A stretch of 56,746 nucleotides of DNA from Bacillus sp. V3-13 (GTDB lineage Bacteria; Bacillota; Bacilli; Bacillales; Cytobacillaceae). The translations under genes were made by a program, and so were the position numbers. The notes below the pieces were generated by a model, which had not been told where the DNA came from, did no database searches, and worked only from the letters and a program-made list of their open reading frames with translations. Positions 44,077 through 52,922 of the stretch are shown in pieces (position 1 is the stretch's first letter; every line of letters begins with the position of its first letter). The DNA lies in NCBI RefSeq assembly GCF_002860165.1, contig NZ_PGUZ01000003.1:1-56746 (forward strand), read 5' to 3'.

Positions 44077-45915
44077 TTAATTCATTTCAGCGTATTTTTT
44101 CTTTTTCGTCATTCTTTCGCGTTCATTTTTATCAAGAATTTTCTTTCTCAACCGAATCGATTCAGGCGTAATCTCGCAATACTCATCGTCGTTTAAGTAC
44201 TCGAGCGCTTCCTCAAGCGTCATAATCCGCGGCTTTTTCATTGTCGTTGTCTGGTCCTTGTTGGCTGAACGAATGTTGGTTGCCTGCTTTACTTTCGTGA
44301 TGTTGACGGTAATATCATTTTCCCGGGTATGTTCACCGACAATCATCCCTTCATAGATGTCTGTGCCTGGTTCAAGGAAGATGATTCCCCTGTCTTCTAC
44401 TCCCTGAATACCATAAGCAGATGCTTTTCCCGTTTCCATCGATACGAGTACACCCTGGCGGCGTCCGCCAACTTGGCCTGCCTGCATCGGCTTATAGCTG
44501 TCAAACGTATGATTGATGATTCCATATCCTCTTGTCAATGTTAAAAATTCTGTCGTATAACCAATCAGTCCGCGGGCAGGAACCATGAATATGAGCCGCA
44601 CTTGCCCGGTTCCATTGTTGATCATATCGACCATTTCCCCTTTGCGGGCACCAATTGACTCCATAACAGCACCAGTATGCTCCTCAGGAATATCAATTTG
44701 AACCCGCTCAACCGGTTCACAGCGGACCCCGTCCACTTCCCGGACAATAACTTCAGGCTTTGATACTTGAAGCTCATAGCCTTCACGGCGCATATTTTCA
44801 ATTAATATCGATAAATGCAGCTCTCCTCGTCCTGAAACGATCCAGGCGTCAGGAGAATCCGTGTTTTCAACACGAAGGCTGACGTCTGTCTGCAATTGGG
44901 CACGTAAACGCTCTTCGATTTTCCGCGCGGTCACATATTTGCCTTCTTTGCCGGCAAACGGGCTGTTATTTACAAGGAAAGTCATCTGTAAAGTAGGCTC
45001 ATCAATGCGCAATACCGGCAGCGCCTCCTGTTGATCAATCGGACAGACGGTTTCACCGACATTGATATCCTCCATCCCGGAAACCGCAACAAGGTCTCCG
45101 GCAAACGCCTCTTGAATTTCCTGGCGTTTCAACCCGAAGAAACCGAACATTTTCGTTACCCTGAATTGTTTTACAGAACCATCAAGCTTCATCAAGGCTA
45201 CCTGCTGCCCCACCTTCATCGTTCCGCGGAAGACACGTCCAATTCCGATACGTCCTACATAATCGTTGTAATCCAATAGCGCCACCTGGAATTGAAGCGG
45301 TTCTTCACGGTTATCAACAGGAGCTGGAATATGCTCGACAATTGCATCGTAGAGAACCTGCATGTTCTCATCCTGCTTGCCAGGATCAAGGCTTGCAGTA
45401 CCGTTGATTGCTGAAGCATATACGACAGGAAACTCCAGTTGGTCTTCGTTTGCATCAAGCTCGATGAAAAGATCAAGCACTTCATCAATCACTTCTTCGG
45501 GTCTTGCTGCATCACGGTCGATTTTGTTGACGACGACGATCGGGCGTAAATTTTGTTCCAGTGCTTTCTTTAATACGAAGCGGGTTTGCGGCATACAACC
45601 CTCGTATGCATCAACGACAAGCAGAACACCGTCAACCATTTTCATGATCCGTTCTACTTCACCGCCAAAGTCGGCATGGCCCGGTGTATCTAAAATATTG
45701 ATTTTCGTATCTTTATATTGAATCGCTGTATTTTTCGCCAGGATCGTAATGCCCCGTTCTCTTTCAAGGTCATTTGAATCCATTGCCCGCTCTTCAACGT
45801 GTTCATTTGTCCGGAAAGTACCGGATTGCTTTAAAAGCTGGTCAACCAACGTTGTTTTTCCGTGGTCAACGTGAGCGATAATGGCGATGTTGCGAATATC
45901 TTCTCTTATTTTCAA
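44077..45915 (-). CDS. typA: Translational GTPase TypA/BipA
   Basis: A 612-residue ribosome-binding GTPase of the EF-G type, involved in 50S assembly and stress or cold adaptation. G-motifs: HVDHGKTT (G1), RGITI (G2), DTPGH (G3), NKIDR (G4). Domain III and the BipA-specific C-terminus follow. The start is TTG 45915 with AGGAG 10 nt upstream, giving the family length. The frame stays open for another 136 codons upstream but that part overlaps ylaF antisense and lacks homology. Confidence 0.95.
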   Translation of the reverse strand: MKIREDIRNIAIIAHVDHGKTTLVDQLLKQSGTFRTNEHVEERAMDSNDLERERGITILAKNTAIQYKDTKINILDTPGHADFGGEVERIMKMVDGVLLVVDAYEGCMPQTRFVLKKALEQNLRPIVVVNKIDRDAARPEEVIDEVLDLFIELDANEDQLEFPVVYASAINGTASLDPGKQDENMQVLYDAIVEHIPAPVDNREEPLQFQVALLDYNDYVGRIGIGRVFRGTMKVGQQVALMKLDGSVKQFRVTKMFGFFGLKRQEIQEAFAGDLVAVSGMEDINVGETVCPIDQQEALPVLRIDEPTLQMTFLVNNSPFAGKEGKYVTARKIEERLRAQLQTDVSLRVENTDSPDAWIVSGRGELHLSILIENMRREGYELQVSKPEVIVREVDGVRCEPVERVQIDIPEEHTGAVMESIGARKGEMVDMINNGTGQVRLIFMVPARGLIGYTTEFLTLTRGYGIINHTFDSYKPMQAGQVGGRRQGVLVSMETGKASAYGIQGVEDRGIIFLEPGTDIYEGMIVGEHTRENDITVNITKVKQATNIRSANKDQTTTMKKPRIMTLEEALEYLNDDEYCEITPESIRLRKKILDKNERERMTKKKKYAEMN

Positions 45916-45984
45916 AATTTGTTCACTCCTATTTGTTATATCCTTATGTGATTTATTATTGATGTTTTTTGTCATAACTAAAAT

Positions 45985-45993
45985 ATTATACCA
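45985..45993 (-). promoter_or_regulatory. Extended -10 promoter element for typA
   Basis: TGGTATAAT on the minus strand, about 70 bp before the typA start; no clear -35. Confidence 0.5.
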
Positions 45994-46080
45994 CAAACGA
46001 GTGTAGAAACCCATCAGCTTTTTTTGTACAATAGTAAAAAAGCATGCAGAAGATTTATCTCCCGCAAGGAGGGTTAAAAA

Positions 46081-46266
46081 TTGAAAGAAATTAAGTGGAT
46101 TTTTGTCGTATTTGCAATTGTCGCAGCAGCCTGCATAATGGGAATCGGTGTCGCCATTGCCGAAAGAAGCCTGGTTGGTATTTTTGCTTGCATAGCCGGT
46201 GTTATTGTTGTGATGGGCTTTGGATTCAAAACAAAGCGGAAAATGCGCGAAAAAGGAGATCTGTAA
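46081..46266 (+). CDS. ylaF: YlaF (DUF5325) small membrane protein
   Basis: A 61-residue protein with two transmembrane helices and a basic tail (KTKRKMREKGDL). It matches YlaF of B. subtilis, also beside typA. The start is TTG 46081, preceded by AAGGAGGG. Function unknown. A terminator follows 25 bp after the stop. Confidence 0.88.
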   Translation: MKEIKWIFVVFAIVAAACIMGIGVAIAERSLVGIFACIAGVIVVMGFGFKTKRKMREKGDL

Positions 46267-46291
46267 TATAAGCTGATGCCGCCTTCGCGCA

Positions 46292-46321
46292 GAAAAAGAT
46301 CGGCGCGTACCGATCTTTTTC
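46292..46321 (+). terminator. Terminator of ylaF
   Basis: GAAAAAGATCGG and CCGATCTTTTTC form a 12-bp stem with a 6-nt loop. Confidence 0.88.
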
Positions 46322-46374
46322 ATTCTTCTTTATAAAATAGGAAGTTTATAAATTTTCAGCCTGCAGTTGAGACT

Positions 46375-46408
46375 CCCACGTCTAAAGACGGGCTACGCCC
46401 TGCGTGGG
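46375..46408. repeat. Folded three-stem element at the suhB 3' end
   Basis: Outer arms CCCAC (46375-46379) and GTGGG (46404-46408) enclose GTC-TAAA-GAC and GGGC-TAC-GCCC. The ACTCCCACGTCTAAAGACG start resembles the subterminal hairpins of IS200/IS605-type elements. It overlaps the last codons and stop of suhB. No transposase or TnpB gene is nearby, so at most it is an end fragment. Confidence 0.5.
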
Positions 46409-47208
46409 CTTTCTCGTTCGGAGAATCTGTAATTCTGCAATATTTGCTCGTGCAGCCCCGGTTTTGCTACAAACACAGGGCCTGTTGTGAGGAAGTCCAA
46501 TTCTTCGCCTGTCAGTGTGGTGACCAAACCGCCCAGTTCCTTTACAATAACTGCTCCTCCCGCAACATCCCATGGAGCGAGGCGCAAAGAGATGTAGGCG
46601 TCTATTCTTCCGGTTGCTACGTAAGCCATTTCGAGAGCTGCTGACCCGTATGACCTCGTTCCCCTTACGTCCTTGACAAGTTTGGAAAGCAGCTTGTAAT
46701 CAAATCGTTTATTCTCTATCAGCCATGACGGGCTTATGCCGACAATCGCATTCGTGACCGGCACTTGTTCCAAATCGGGTATTTTTTTATCATTCATATA
46801 GGCACCCTTGCCTTTAAAGGCATGATACAGCTCGTTATGGGCTACGTCATAAATTAACCCGATCATTCCAACTCCGTCTTCATATATTCCGATCGATATT
46901 GCAAAATTCCGCTGCTGATGGATGAAATTCATCGTTCCGTCAATCGGATCAATAATCCAGACAACCCCGGCAAGCTGGTTCAGTTTATCACCGTACCCCT
47001 CTTCCCCGAGTATTTTATGCTCCGGGTATGTAGCTTTTATTTTTTCAATAAAGAATTGCTCTGTTTCTTTATCGATATTTGTAACAAGGTCGTTTGGATT
47101 TGATTTTGTTTGGATATCGAGCGTTTTTGGAAAAGAAGCACGGATTCTTTCTGCAGCTTCTTTCACCCATATTTTCGCATTGTTATCGATTTCCTGCCAG
47201 TTTGTCAT
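46393..47208 (-). CDS. suhB: Inositol monophosphatase family protein
   Basis: A 271-residue Mg-dependent phosphatase (YktC in B. subtilis). Metal-site motifs are present: GEEG (Glu), DPIDGTMNF and WDVAGG. It probably hydrolyses inositol or sugar phosphates. ATG 47208 follows GGAGGAAG. The final residues SERESPRRA and the stop codon are encoded in a folded repeat-like element, so the C-terminus may have been replaced by an insertion. Confidence 0.92.
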   Translation of the reverse strand: MTNWQEIDNNAKIWVKEAAERIRASFPKTLDIQTKSNPNDLVTNIDKETEQFFIEKIKATYPEHKILGEEGYGDKLNQLAGVVWIIDPIDGTMNFIHQQRNFAISIGIYEDGVGMIGLIYDVAHNELYHAFKGKGAYMNDKKIPDLEQVPVTNAIVGISPSWLIENKRFDYKLLSKLVKDVRGTRSYGSAALEMAYVATGRIDAYISLRLAPWDVAGGAVIVKELGGLVTTLTGEELDFLTTGPVFVAKPGLHEQILQNYRFSERESPRRA

Positions 47209-47337
47209 CGTCTTCCTCCAATGGATTTGTGATCCTGTTGATCTCAAAAAGTGTATCAATAGCTTATCGCGTATCAGCATTCCATTCAAGTTTTAGCTTT
47301 CCCAAAAAGACCGGAAATTGAAATGACAAATGCAATA

Positions 47338-47368
47338 AACGAACTCCCAAATCCCCCAGGAGTTCGTT
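47338..47368 (-). terminator. Terminator downstream of ykzI
   Basis: AACGAACTCC and GGAGTTCGTT form a 10-bp stem; on the minus strand it is followed by TATTGCATTT, a moderate T tract. The rest of 47290-47437 shows nothing else. Confidence 0.65.
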
Positions 47369-47437
47369 ATCAGTTATTCACTATATTCGGCTTCGTTTTT
47401 TTCATCCGTTCAACAAATCCCCTTATGATGTTCAGAT

Positions 47438-47632
47438 TTATAATGCTTTAAGTCTTAGCAGCTCCTGCCTGATGTGCTCAAGCTTCTGTTTACATTCGGT
47501 CTTTTTTGTTTCATTTTTTTCATTGATCGCATCATAAAGGATTGCCAGTTCGTAATCCATCTCCATCTTCAACACAGCTGTTCTTTCCTGTTCCACACCT
47601 TTTTTACGAGTTGAATTGATTAGTTGTTTCAC
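47438..47632 (-). CDS. ykzI: YkzI family small coiled-coil protein
   Basis: A 64-residue highly charged helical protein. Position between suhB (yktC) and yktB, plus the N-terminal MKQLINSTRKKGVEQERTA, matches YkzI. The heptad-like C-terminal half (KQKLEHIRQELLRLKAL) suggests a coiled coil. Start GTG 47632, with AAGGGGTG upstream. Function unknown. Confidence 0.78.
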   Translation of the reverse strand: MKQLINSTRKKGVEQERTAVLKMEMDYELAILYDAINEKNETKKTECKQKLEHIRQELLRLKAL

Positions 47633-47821
47633 TGTACTTCACCCCTTCCGAGTTTTAAAATTGCGCATTCTGATTGTTAGTAATCTATTGTATGAATGAA
47701 CTGTCGAAGTTGCAACAAAAATGTGCTTAAACCTATCTTTGTTACAGCTTAAAGCTCAAACATTTACTGTTTTTTCATGGTTATGCTACAATATTTGACA
47801 AAGATCAAGGAGGTTTGTCTC

Positions 47822-48442
47822 ATGTCATTTACCGGCTTTTCAAAAGAAGATTTTGCTGTGTTTACGATAAATGGGCTTGATGAGCGGATGGAACAATTAA
47901 AAGAGCATGTCCGTCCAAAATTGGAGGATTTAGGCGCTCATTTTGCTCCGACTCTCTCTGCTTTGACAGGCGATGAAATGTTTGCTCATGTTGCCAAACA
48001 CGCCCGCCGTACAAAGAATCCGCCCGCCGATACATGGGTAGCTTTTGCTGCTAATCCAAGAGGGTATAAAATGCTGCCCCATTTTCAAATCGGTTTGTGG
48101 GAAACCCATTTATTTATCTGGTTTGCATTAATTTATGAGGCTCCCGACAAGGAAGCCTACGGCCAAAAACTCGCCGAAAATATTGATGGAATTTCAAAGA
48201 GCATCCCCGGAGATTTCGTCTGGTCCACTGATCATACAAAGCCTGATGCCATTCGTCATAAAGATTTATCAAAAGATGAGTTATCTTCCATGTTTGAACG
48301 TTTGCAAACGGTAAAGAAAGCCGAAATACTTTGCGGACTTCATATTCCCAGGGATCAGGCAATCGCCCTTGAACCTTCTGAACTGATAAGTAAAGTTGAT
48401 GCTGTGTTTAGAAAATTATTACCCTTATATAAAATGGCGTAA
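47822..48442 (+). CDS. yktB: YktB (UPF0637 / DUF1054) protein
   Basis: A 206-residue protein of the DUF1054 family; [23 protein letters not shown] is its hallmark N-terminus. Function unknown. ATG 47822 follows AAGGAGG. The extended -10 TGCTACAAT lies about 35 bp upstream. It converges on yktA with a strong terminator between them. Confidence 0.93.
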   Translation: MSFTGFSKEDFAVFTINGLDERMEQLKEHVRPKLEDLGAHFAPTLSALTGDEMFAHVAKHARRTKNPPADTWVAFAANPRGYKMLPHFQIGLWETHLFIWFALIYEAPDKEAYGQKLAENIDGISKSIPGDFVWSTDHTKPDAIRHKDLSKDELSSMFERLQTVKKAEILCGLHIPRDQAIALEPSELISKVDAVFRKLLPLYKMA

Positions 48443-48471
48443 ACCTAATGACGCCTTTCCGGCAACGATGG

Positions 48472-48506
48472 AAAAAGCATCGGCATGCAAATGCCGATGC
48501 TTTTTT
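48472..48506. terminator. Terminator between yktB and yktA
   Basis: AAAAAGCATCGGCAT-GCAA-ATGCCGATGCTTTTT is a 15-bp perfect stem with T tracts on both strands. Confidence 0.92.
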
Positions 48507-48508
48507 CT

Positions 48509-48781
48509 TTAACCCATTTTAATTCTTTCTCCTGATAATTCTTCTTTTACACGTTTAACAGTTTTGTATGGAGAGTAGCCGCTCATTTCTTCGAATTCGC
48601 TGCATAGCTTTTTTTCCTCTGCTTTGCTTGGTACAATTTCCTTAAATCTGCGATATGCATTCAATAAATCGTCACGGTCAACTCCTTTTTCGTATGCGAG
48701 TTCGACCTTCTCAAAAAATTTAATCACATCGATAATTTCTTCTGTGGACCAATTATGGTCGATCGGGTATTGATATTCCAT
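48509..48781 (-). CDS. yktA: YktA (UPF0223) protein
   Basis: A 90-residue helical protein of UPF0223. [20 protein letters not shown] and the C-terminal [10 protein letters not shown] region are family features. Function unknown. It neighbours yktB as in B. subtilis. Confidence 0.92.
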   Translation of the reverse strand: MEYQYPIDHNWSTEEIIDVIKFFEKVELAYEKGVDRDDLLNAYRRFKEIVPSKAEEKKLCSEFEEMSGYSPYKTVKRVKEELSGERIKMG

Positions 48782-48841
48782 TCATGTTCACCTGCTTTTT
48801 TTACTTAAAATATGTTAGTTTAAAACGGTTCAATTTATCCT

Positions 48842-49801
48842 TTAATTTCTCCACCTTTCGCGGATTTCTTCCGCTTCTCCTATCATTCGCGCTACCAGCT
48901 CGCTTACGGTTGGAATATCTTTGATCAAGCCCATCACCTGACCGGCCCAGGCAAATCCCTCATCAACCCGGCCCTCATGGATATAGCGCATATTTGCCGT
49001 ACCGCTTATGTAATCTTTCAGCACTTCGTAGCCGGCACCTTCTCTTTCCAGCTCAACAATTTTGTTTGTCCATTCGTTCGCAATTGCTCTGGCCGGCGCT
49101 CCCAGTGATCGTTTGATCACGACCGTATCATTTTCGGTTCCTTCGACAAGCTTCTTTTTGTATAGTTCGGAAGCATGAACACATTCCTGTGTTGCGATAA
49201 ATCTTGTTCCCATTTCGATGCCTTCCGCACCGAGACTCAAAGCGGCCATTAATCCCCGGCCATCCCCAATCCCTCCTGAAGCGATAACCGGAATCGATAC
49301 CCGATCAACGACCTGGGGGATCAGAACCATCGTTCCAATATCATGTCTGCCGAGATGCCCGCCGCCTTCCTGGCCGACAACCATCACTGCGTCCGCACCA
49401 AGCTCTTCGGCTTTTTCAGCCTGCCGTCTCGCAGCGACAAGGACAAGCTTTTTAATCGGGGTTCCTTGCAGCTGATCAAAAATAGGTGCGGGATTTCCGC
49501 CCGTAATGCTGATGACCGGTACCTGAGCATCAATAGCTGCTTCCACCATATGAGCAAACGGTCTTCCATGCTGGCCGATCGCAAAATTAACGCCAAACGG
49601 CTTATCTGTCAACTTTCTCAGTTTTTTTATTTCCATTTTTAGCGCTTCAGGGCTCTCCAATGACATGGCAGTTATTTGTCCCAATCCTCCCGCGTTTGAA
49701 ACTGCAGCAGCCAGCTCCGAATAAGCTAAATGGGCAAGCCCGCCCTGTATAATCGGATATTCGATTTCTAAAAGATCTGTTACGCGCGTTTTCCAATTCA
49801 T
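48842..49801 (-). CDS. Nitronate monooxygenase / FabK-like FMN enzyme
   Basis: A 319-residue TIM-barrel flavoprotein of the 2-nitropropane dioxygenase family. YPIIQGGLAHLAYSELAAAVSNAGGLG at the N-terminus, GQEGGGHLGRHD (likely catalytic His), and the FMN phosphate site IASGGIGDGRGLMAALSLGA are clear. Both nitronate monooxygenase and enoyl-ACP reductase II (FabK) share these features, and I cannot tell them apart. ATG 49801 follows GGAGGG. It lies between yktA and speA, where B. subtilis has no such gene. Confidence 0.85.
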   Translation of the reverse strand: MNWKTRVTDLLEIEYPIIQGGLAHLAYSELAAAVSNAGGLGQITAMSLESPEALKMEIKKLRKLTDKPFGVNFAIGQHGRPFAHMVEAAIDAQVPVISITGGNPAPIFDQLQGTPIKKLVLVAARRQAEKAEELGADAVMVVGQEGGGHLGRHDIGTMVLIPQVVDRVSIPVIASGGIGDGRGLMAALSLGAEGIEMGTRFIATQECVHASELYKKKLVEGTENDTVVIKRSLGAPARAIANEWTNKIVELEREGAGYEVLKDYISGTANMRYIHEGRVDEGFAWAGQVMGLIKDIPTVSELVARMIGEAEEIRERWRN

Positions 49802-49975
49802 TCCTTTCCCTCCAGTCACTCTTTCCATCTTTTATTTATTTTAACAAATTAATATCCTCGCTTCTCGAAAAACTAATATTAAAACGGATTTTAGACTTTT
49901 ACTGCAGGCAGTCTTTAAATTTTTCCTGCGCCTGTCGGACCGGCCGTTTTTCGCTATGCAAAAAAGGATTTTTAG

Positions 49976-49984
49976 TGCTATAAT
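49976..49984 (+). promoter_or_regulatory. Extended -10 promoter element for speA
   Basis: TGCTATAAT lies about 50 bp before the speA start; no good -35 is present. Confidence 0.5.
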
Positions 49985-50036
49985 TCATGTGTTTTATGAC
50001 TGTGAATCTGTATGATTAAAGAGGTGTAGTTTAAAA

Positions 50037-51506
50037 TTGTCACAAAATGAAACTCCGCTTTTTAGCGGTTTAGTGGAACATGCAAGGAAAAATCCTGTTC
50101 AATTTCATATTCCCGGCCATAAAAAAGGGACCGGAATTGACCCTGAATTTAGAGATTTTATTGGTGAAAACGCGCTATCCATTGACTTGATCAATATCGG
50201 CCCACTTGATGACCTTCATCAGCCAAAAGGCATTATTAAAGAAGCGCAGGACCTTGCGGCTCAAGCTTTTGGTGCTGACCATACATTTTTCTCCGTCCAG
50301 GGTACAAGCGGGGCGATTATGACGATGGTTTTGGCTGTCTGCGGTCCTGGGGATAAGATCATCGTTCCGAGAAACGTCCATAAATCAGTGATGTCCGCGA
50401 TCGTTTTTTCAGGAGCAATCCCGATTTTCATCCATCCTGAAATTGATGAAAACCTTGGAATCTCGCACGGCATAACAACCGAGTCAGTCTCAAAGGCGCT
50501 TCAACAACACCCTGATTCAAAAGGTGTATTGGTGATTAACCCGACCTATTTCGGGATCTCAGCTGATTTAAAGAAAATCGTTGAGATTGCTCATGAATAC
50601 AATGTGCCGGTCCTTGTCGATGAAGCGCATGGGGTTCACATCCATTTTCACGATGAACTGCCATTATCGGCCATGCAGGCTGGAGCAGATATGTCAGCCA
50701 CGAGCGTTCATAAGCTCGGGGGGTCAATGACCCAGAGTTCAATCCTGAATATGAAAGAAGGGCTTGTTTCTCCAAAGCGGGTGCAAAGTATTTTAAGTAT
50801 GTTGACGACAACGTCTACGTCTTATTTACTGCTCGCCTCGCTTGACGTGGCCAGGAAAAGGCTGGCTACAGAGGGGAAAAAGCTGATTGACAGAACGATC
50901 AAGCTGGCTCAGTCGACAAGAGCGAAAATAAACGAAATCGATTGTTTATATTGTGTGGGGGAAGAAATTCTCAGCACTCAAGCTGCTTTTGATTATGATC
51001 CGACAAAGCTGATCATCTCTGTAAAAGAGCTTGGCTTAACAGGTTATGATGTAGAGGTATGGCTCCGCGAAAATTACAATATCGAAGTGGAATTGTCTGA
51101 TTTATACAACATTCTCTGCCTGATTACTCCAGGGGATACGGAGAAAGAAACAGAAATATTGGTGCAGGCTTTACAGGAATTATCCGACCGGTTTACGCAC
51201 GGTGCAGAAAAAATAGAAGTGCAAGTGCTGCTACCGGATATTCCACTGCTGGCCTTAACGCCTCGTGATGCTTTTTATGCAGACACTGAAGTGGTTCCCG
51301 TTGAAATGGCGGAAGGACGGATTATTGCCGAATTTGCAATGGTTTACCCTCCCGGAATCCCAATCTTTATTCCCGGTGAAATCATCACAAAGGAAAACCT
51401 GCTCTACATCGAAAAGAACGTCGAAGCTGGCCTGCCTGTCCAGGGGCCGGAGGATGATGAGCTAAAATCTTTCCGCGTGATTAAAGAACATAAAGCGATA
51501 CGCTAA
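50037..51506 (+). CDS. speA: Arginine decarboxylase SpeA (Orn/Lys/Arg decarboxylase class I)
   Basis: A 489-residue PLP enzyme, nearly collinear with B. subtilis SpeA, which makes agmatine for polyamine synthesis. The PLP lysine is in SATSVHKLGGS; VLVDEAHGVHIHFH carries the Asp and His that hold the cofactor. The C-terminal Orn/Lys/Arg decarboxylase domain has MVYPPGIPIFIPGE. The start is TTG 50037, with AGAGGTG about 10 nt upstream. It adjoins the sr1P/SR1 locus, as in B. subtilis. Confidence 0.94.
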   Translation: MSQNETPLFSGLVEHARKNPVQFHIPGHKKGTGIDPEFRDFIGENALSIDLINIGPLDDLHQPKGIIKEAQDLAAQAFGADHTFFSVQGTSGAIMTMVLAVCGPGDKIIVPRNVHKSVMSAIVFSGAIPIFIHPEIDENLGISHGITTESVSKALQQHPDSKGVLVINPTYFGISADLKKIVEIAHEYNVPVLVDEAHGVHIHFHDELPLSAMQAGADMSATSVHKLGGSMTQSSILNMKEGLVSPKRVQSILSMLTTTSTSYLLLASLDVARKRLATEGKKLIDRTIKLAQSTRAKINEIDCLYCVGEEILSTQAAFDYDPTKLIISVKELGLTGYDVEVWLRENYNIEVELSDLYNILCLITPGDTEKETEILVQALQELSDRFTHGAEKIEVQVLLPDIPLLALTPRDAFYADTEVVPVEMAEGRIIAEFAMVYPPGIPIFIPGEIITKENLLYIEKNVEAGLPVQGPEDDELKSFRVIKEHKAIR

Positions 51507-51527
51507 TCTAAATTCAATGGCAAAAAT

Positions 51528-51558
51528 GGCGGTCCGCTGCTTGCGGCCGCCTTTTTTT
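51528..51558 (+). terminator. Terminator of speA
   Basis: GGCGGTCCGC pairs with GCGGCCGCC with one mismatch around TGCTT, followed by seven T. Confidence 0.85.
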
Positions 51559-51564
51559 AATAAT

Positions 51565-51780
51565 ACAAAAAAGAAGCACGCAATCCTGCCTGCATGCTCC
51601 ACACCGTTTATATTTTTATTCTTCTTCGAGGTGCTCTCCGTCGCAGCAATGGCCCTTTGAATACAGAACAGTTACTTTTTCATCTTCAAAATGTTCAATA
51701 GTGGAGTTGCAAGTTTGACAAACAATTGTACCCATTTTCTCAAGCTCCTTTCGATATTTTGAAAACGCTTTATTATCTTT
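51565..51780 (-). ncRNA. SR1 dual-function small RNA
   Basis: A roughly 215-nt transcript is predicted from the promoter at 51787-51815 to a terminator (stem GGAGCATGCA/TGCGTGCTTC at 51573-51600 with two G-U pairs, then six T). It encloses the SR1P reading frame. B. subtilis SR1 is about 205 nt, lies next to speA, base-pairs with ahrC mRNA and encodes SR1P. Both size and location agree. The start of the RNA is inferred from the -10 box. Confidence 0.85.
51616..51735 (-). CDS. GapA-binding peptide SR1P
   Basis: A 39-residue peptide starting MGTIVCQTCNSTIEHFEDEKV, closely matching B. subtilis SR1P, which binds the glycolytic dehydrogenase GapA and stabilises gapA mRNA and RNase J1-related activity. 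CQTC and the later GHCCDG supply Cys residues that may bind metal. AAAGGAG lies 9 nt before ATG 51735. An upstream in-frame start at 51801 lies before the inferred transcription start and is excluded. Confidence 0.92.
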   Translation of the reverse strand: MGTIVCQTCNSTIEHFEDEKVTVLYSKGHCCDGEHLEEE

Positions 51781-51786
51781 GAAAAT

Positions 51787-51815
51787 ATAATAATATAACA
51801 CAATTAAAATTTCAA
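51787..51815 (-). promoter_or_regulatory. Sigma-A promoter of SR1
   Basis: TTGAAA (51815-51810), a 17-nt spacer and TATTAT (51792-51787) on the minus strand, about 50-60 bp before the SR1P start. Confidence 0.75.
51792..51802 (-). promoter_or_regulatory. CcpN operator 1 at the SR1 -10
   Basis: TGTGTTATATT on the minus strand matches the published B. subtilis CcpN consensus TRTGHYATAYW at every position. It abuts the -10 box. Confidence 0.75.
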
Positions 51816-51822
51816 GTCTAAT

Positions 51823-51833
51823 TGTATAGCATA
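51823..51833 (-). promoter_or_regulatory. CcpN operator 2 upstream of the SR1 -35
   Basis: TATGCTATACA on the minus strand also matches TRTGHYATAYW fully and lies 8 bp upstream of the -35 box. Paired sites around the promoter are the known CcpN arrangement. Confidence 0.75.
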
Positions 51834-51932
51834 TTTTGCTTATTTTTAAATAAATAGTTATAAATTGATGATCTTTTATTATAATATCCTAAATAAGTAT
51901 GTCACATTAATCTAAATAATGAATATTTCCCT

Positions 51933-51955
51933 AAAAAAAAGGCCCTAATTGGGCC
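51933..51955 (-). terminator. Terminator of the DUF3055 gene
   Basis: On the minus strand GGCCC-AATTA-GGGCC is followed by eight T. Confidence 0.88.
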
Positions 51956-51968
51956 ATCGATCAGATTA

Positions 51969-52268
51969 TTATTCATATTGTGTTTCTAAAGAGACACCTG
52001 GAAGGGCGTCCAGGAAAAATTCGGCTAAATCTTCTGCTTCCTTCTTATCCTTGATTCGAAAAGAATGCTGCAAATGTTCTGTATCCTCAAGATCTCTCGG
52101 GTCAAGGAGGGTTGACCTTCCTGTCTGCATGCAAACAACAAGTGGTTTTCCGAAAAACATATTGGTATACACGATCCCGAAATCATAGCGCGTTTCATCC
52201 GTGGTAAAACCAATAAAACGTACCTTCACCTTTTCGTGCTCGTCATAAAGCTTTTCGAAAAGTTCCAT
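51969..52268 (-). CDS. DUF3055 (SAV0927-like) protein
   Basis: A 99-residue protein of the DUF3055 family in Bacillales: EKVKVRFIGFTTDETRYDFGIVYTNMFFGK and MQTGRSTLL are typical. Soluble, no catalytic motif visible, function unknown. AAGGAGG lies before the ATG. A single-gene unit with its own terminator. Confidence 0.85.
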   Translation of the reverse strand: MELFEKLYDEHEKVKVRFIGFTTDETRYDFGIVYTNMFFGKPLVVCMQTGRSTLLDPRDLEDTEHLQHSFRIKDKKEAEDLAEFFLDALPGVSLETQYE

Positions 52269-52419
52269 AATAATCCTCCTTTTTTATTTTTTTGAATATT
52301 ATTATAATTCAAAAAATATTTTTATTCAAGTTTTTAGTATACTACTTTTATTATATTATGTTATTTGATTGTATTCAGTGCTAAAATTGAATAAAAAAGG
52401 ACAATTGGGGGGATCCAAC

Positions 52420-52851
52420 ATGGCGAGTCATGCATACATTAAACTCGTTCCTTTATCAGATAAAGAAAGCGTTACCACCGAAGAAATAAAAGAGCTATTC
52501 GAATATTATAAAAGCATCACCGCTAAAACCGGCGACCAGCTTGACTGGAAGTATGAAGATTCAGCATTTCCGTATGAAATCAAGGAAATGCCTGAGAGTA
52601 AAGGAAAATGGTTTTATCTTTATTCAAACCACGATCGCTACCATTCCATTTTAATTGGGGTGGATAAGGAAACGGTTGTCGAGGATGATCATGAAAGGGA
52701 ACAGGCATACATACAAGTCACTTTATCCGATGCGTCCACCTTTGGTGATAAAGGCAAAGCGAACGAGTTTTGCAAATTCCTTGCAAAAAAGCTGAAAGCC
52801 GAGCTTCATTTATTCAACGGCCGAATCATGTATTACTACCCAAGAAAATAG
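52420..52851 (+). CDS. DUF1885 family protein
   Basis: A 143-residue protein matching the DUF1885 family (a Geobacillus structure exists; function unknown). ASHAYIKLVPLSDKE at the start and KANEFCKFLAKKLKAELHLFNGRIMYY at the end are the conserved parts. ATG 52420 follows GGGGGG; the frame is open upstream to 52369 without an RBS. Confidence 0.85.
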   Translation: MASHAYIKLVPLSDKESVTTEEIKELFEYYKSITAKTGDQLDWKYEDSAFPYEIKEMPESKGKWFYLYSNHDRYHSILIGVDKETVVEDDHEREQAYIQVTLSDASTFGDKGKANEFCKFLAKKLKAELHLFNGRIMYYYPRK

Positions 52852-52860
52852 AAAAGTTTC

Positions 52861-52902
52861 CAGGAGCAGAACAACTCTGCCGTACAGGTTGTTCTGCTCC
52901 TG
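52861..52902. terminator. Terminator-like hairpin between DUF1885 and the deacetylase gene
   Basis: CAGGAGCAGAACAAC and GTTGTTCTGCTCCTG form a 15-bp perfect stem with a 12-nt loop. T tracts are short on both sides, so efficiency is uncertain. Confidence 0.7.
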
Positions 52903-52922
52903 TTTATAGTTGCGTTTTGTTC

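Noticed and set aside
44077-46323. 748-codon version of typA with a 136-codon N-terminal extension
   Set aside because: The extension lacks homology, is antisense to ylaF and has no RBS; TTG 45915 with AGGAG gives the family length.
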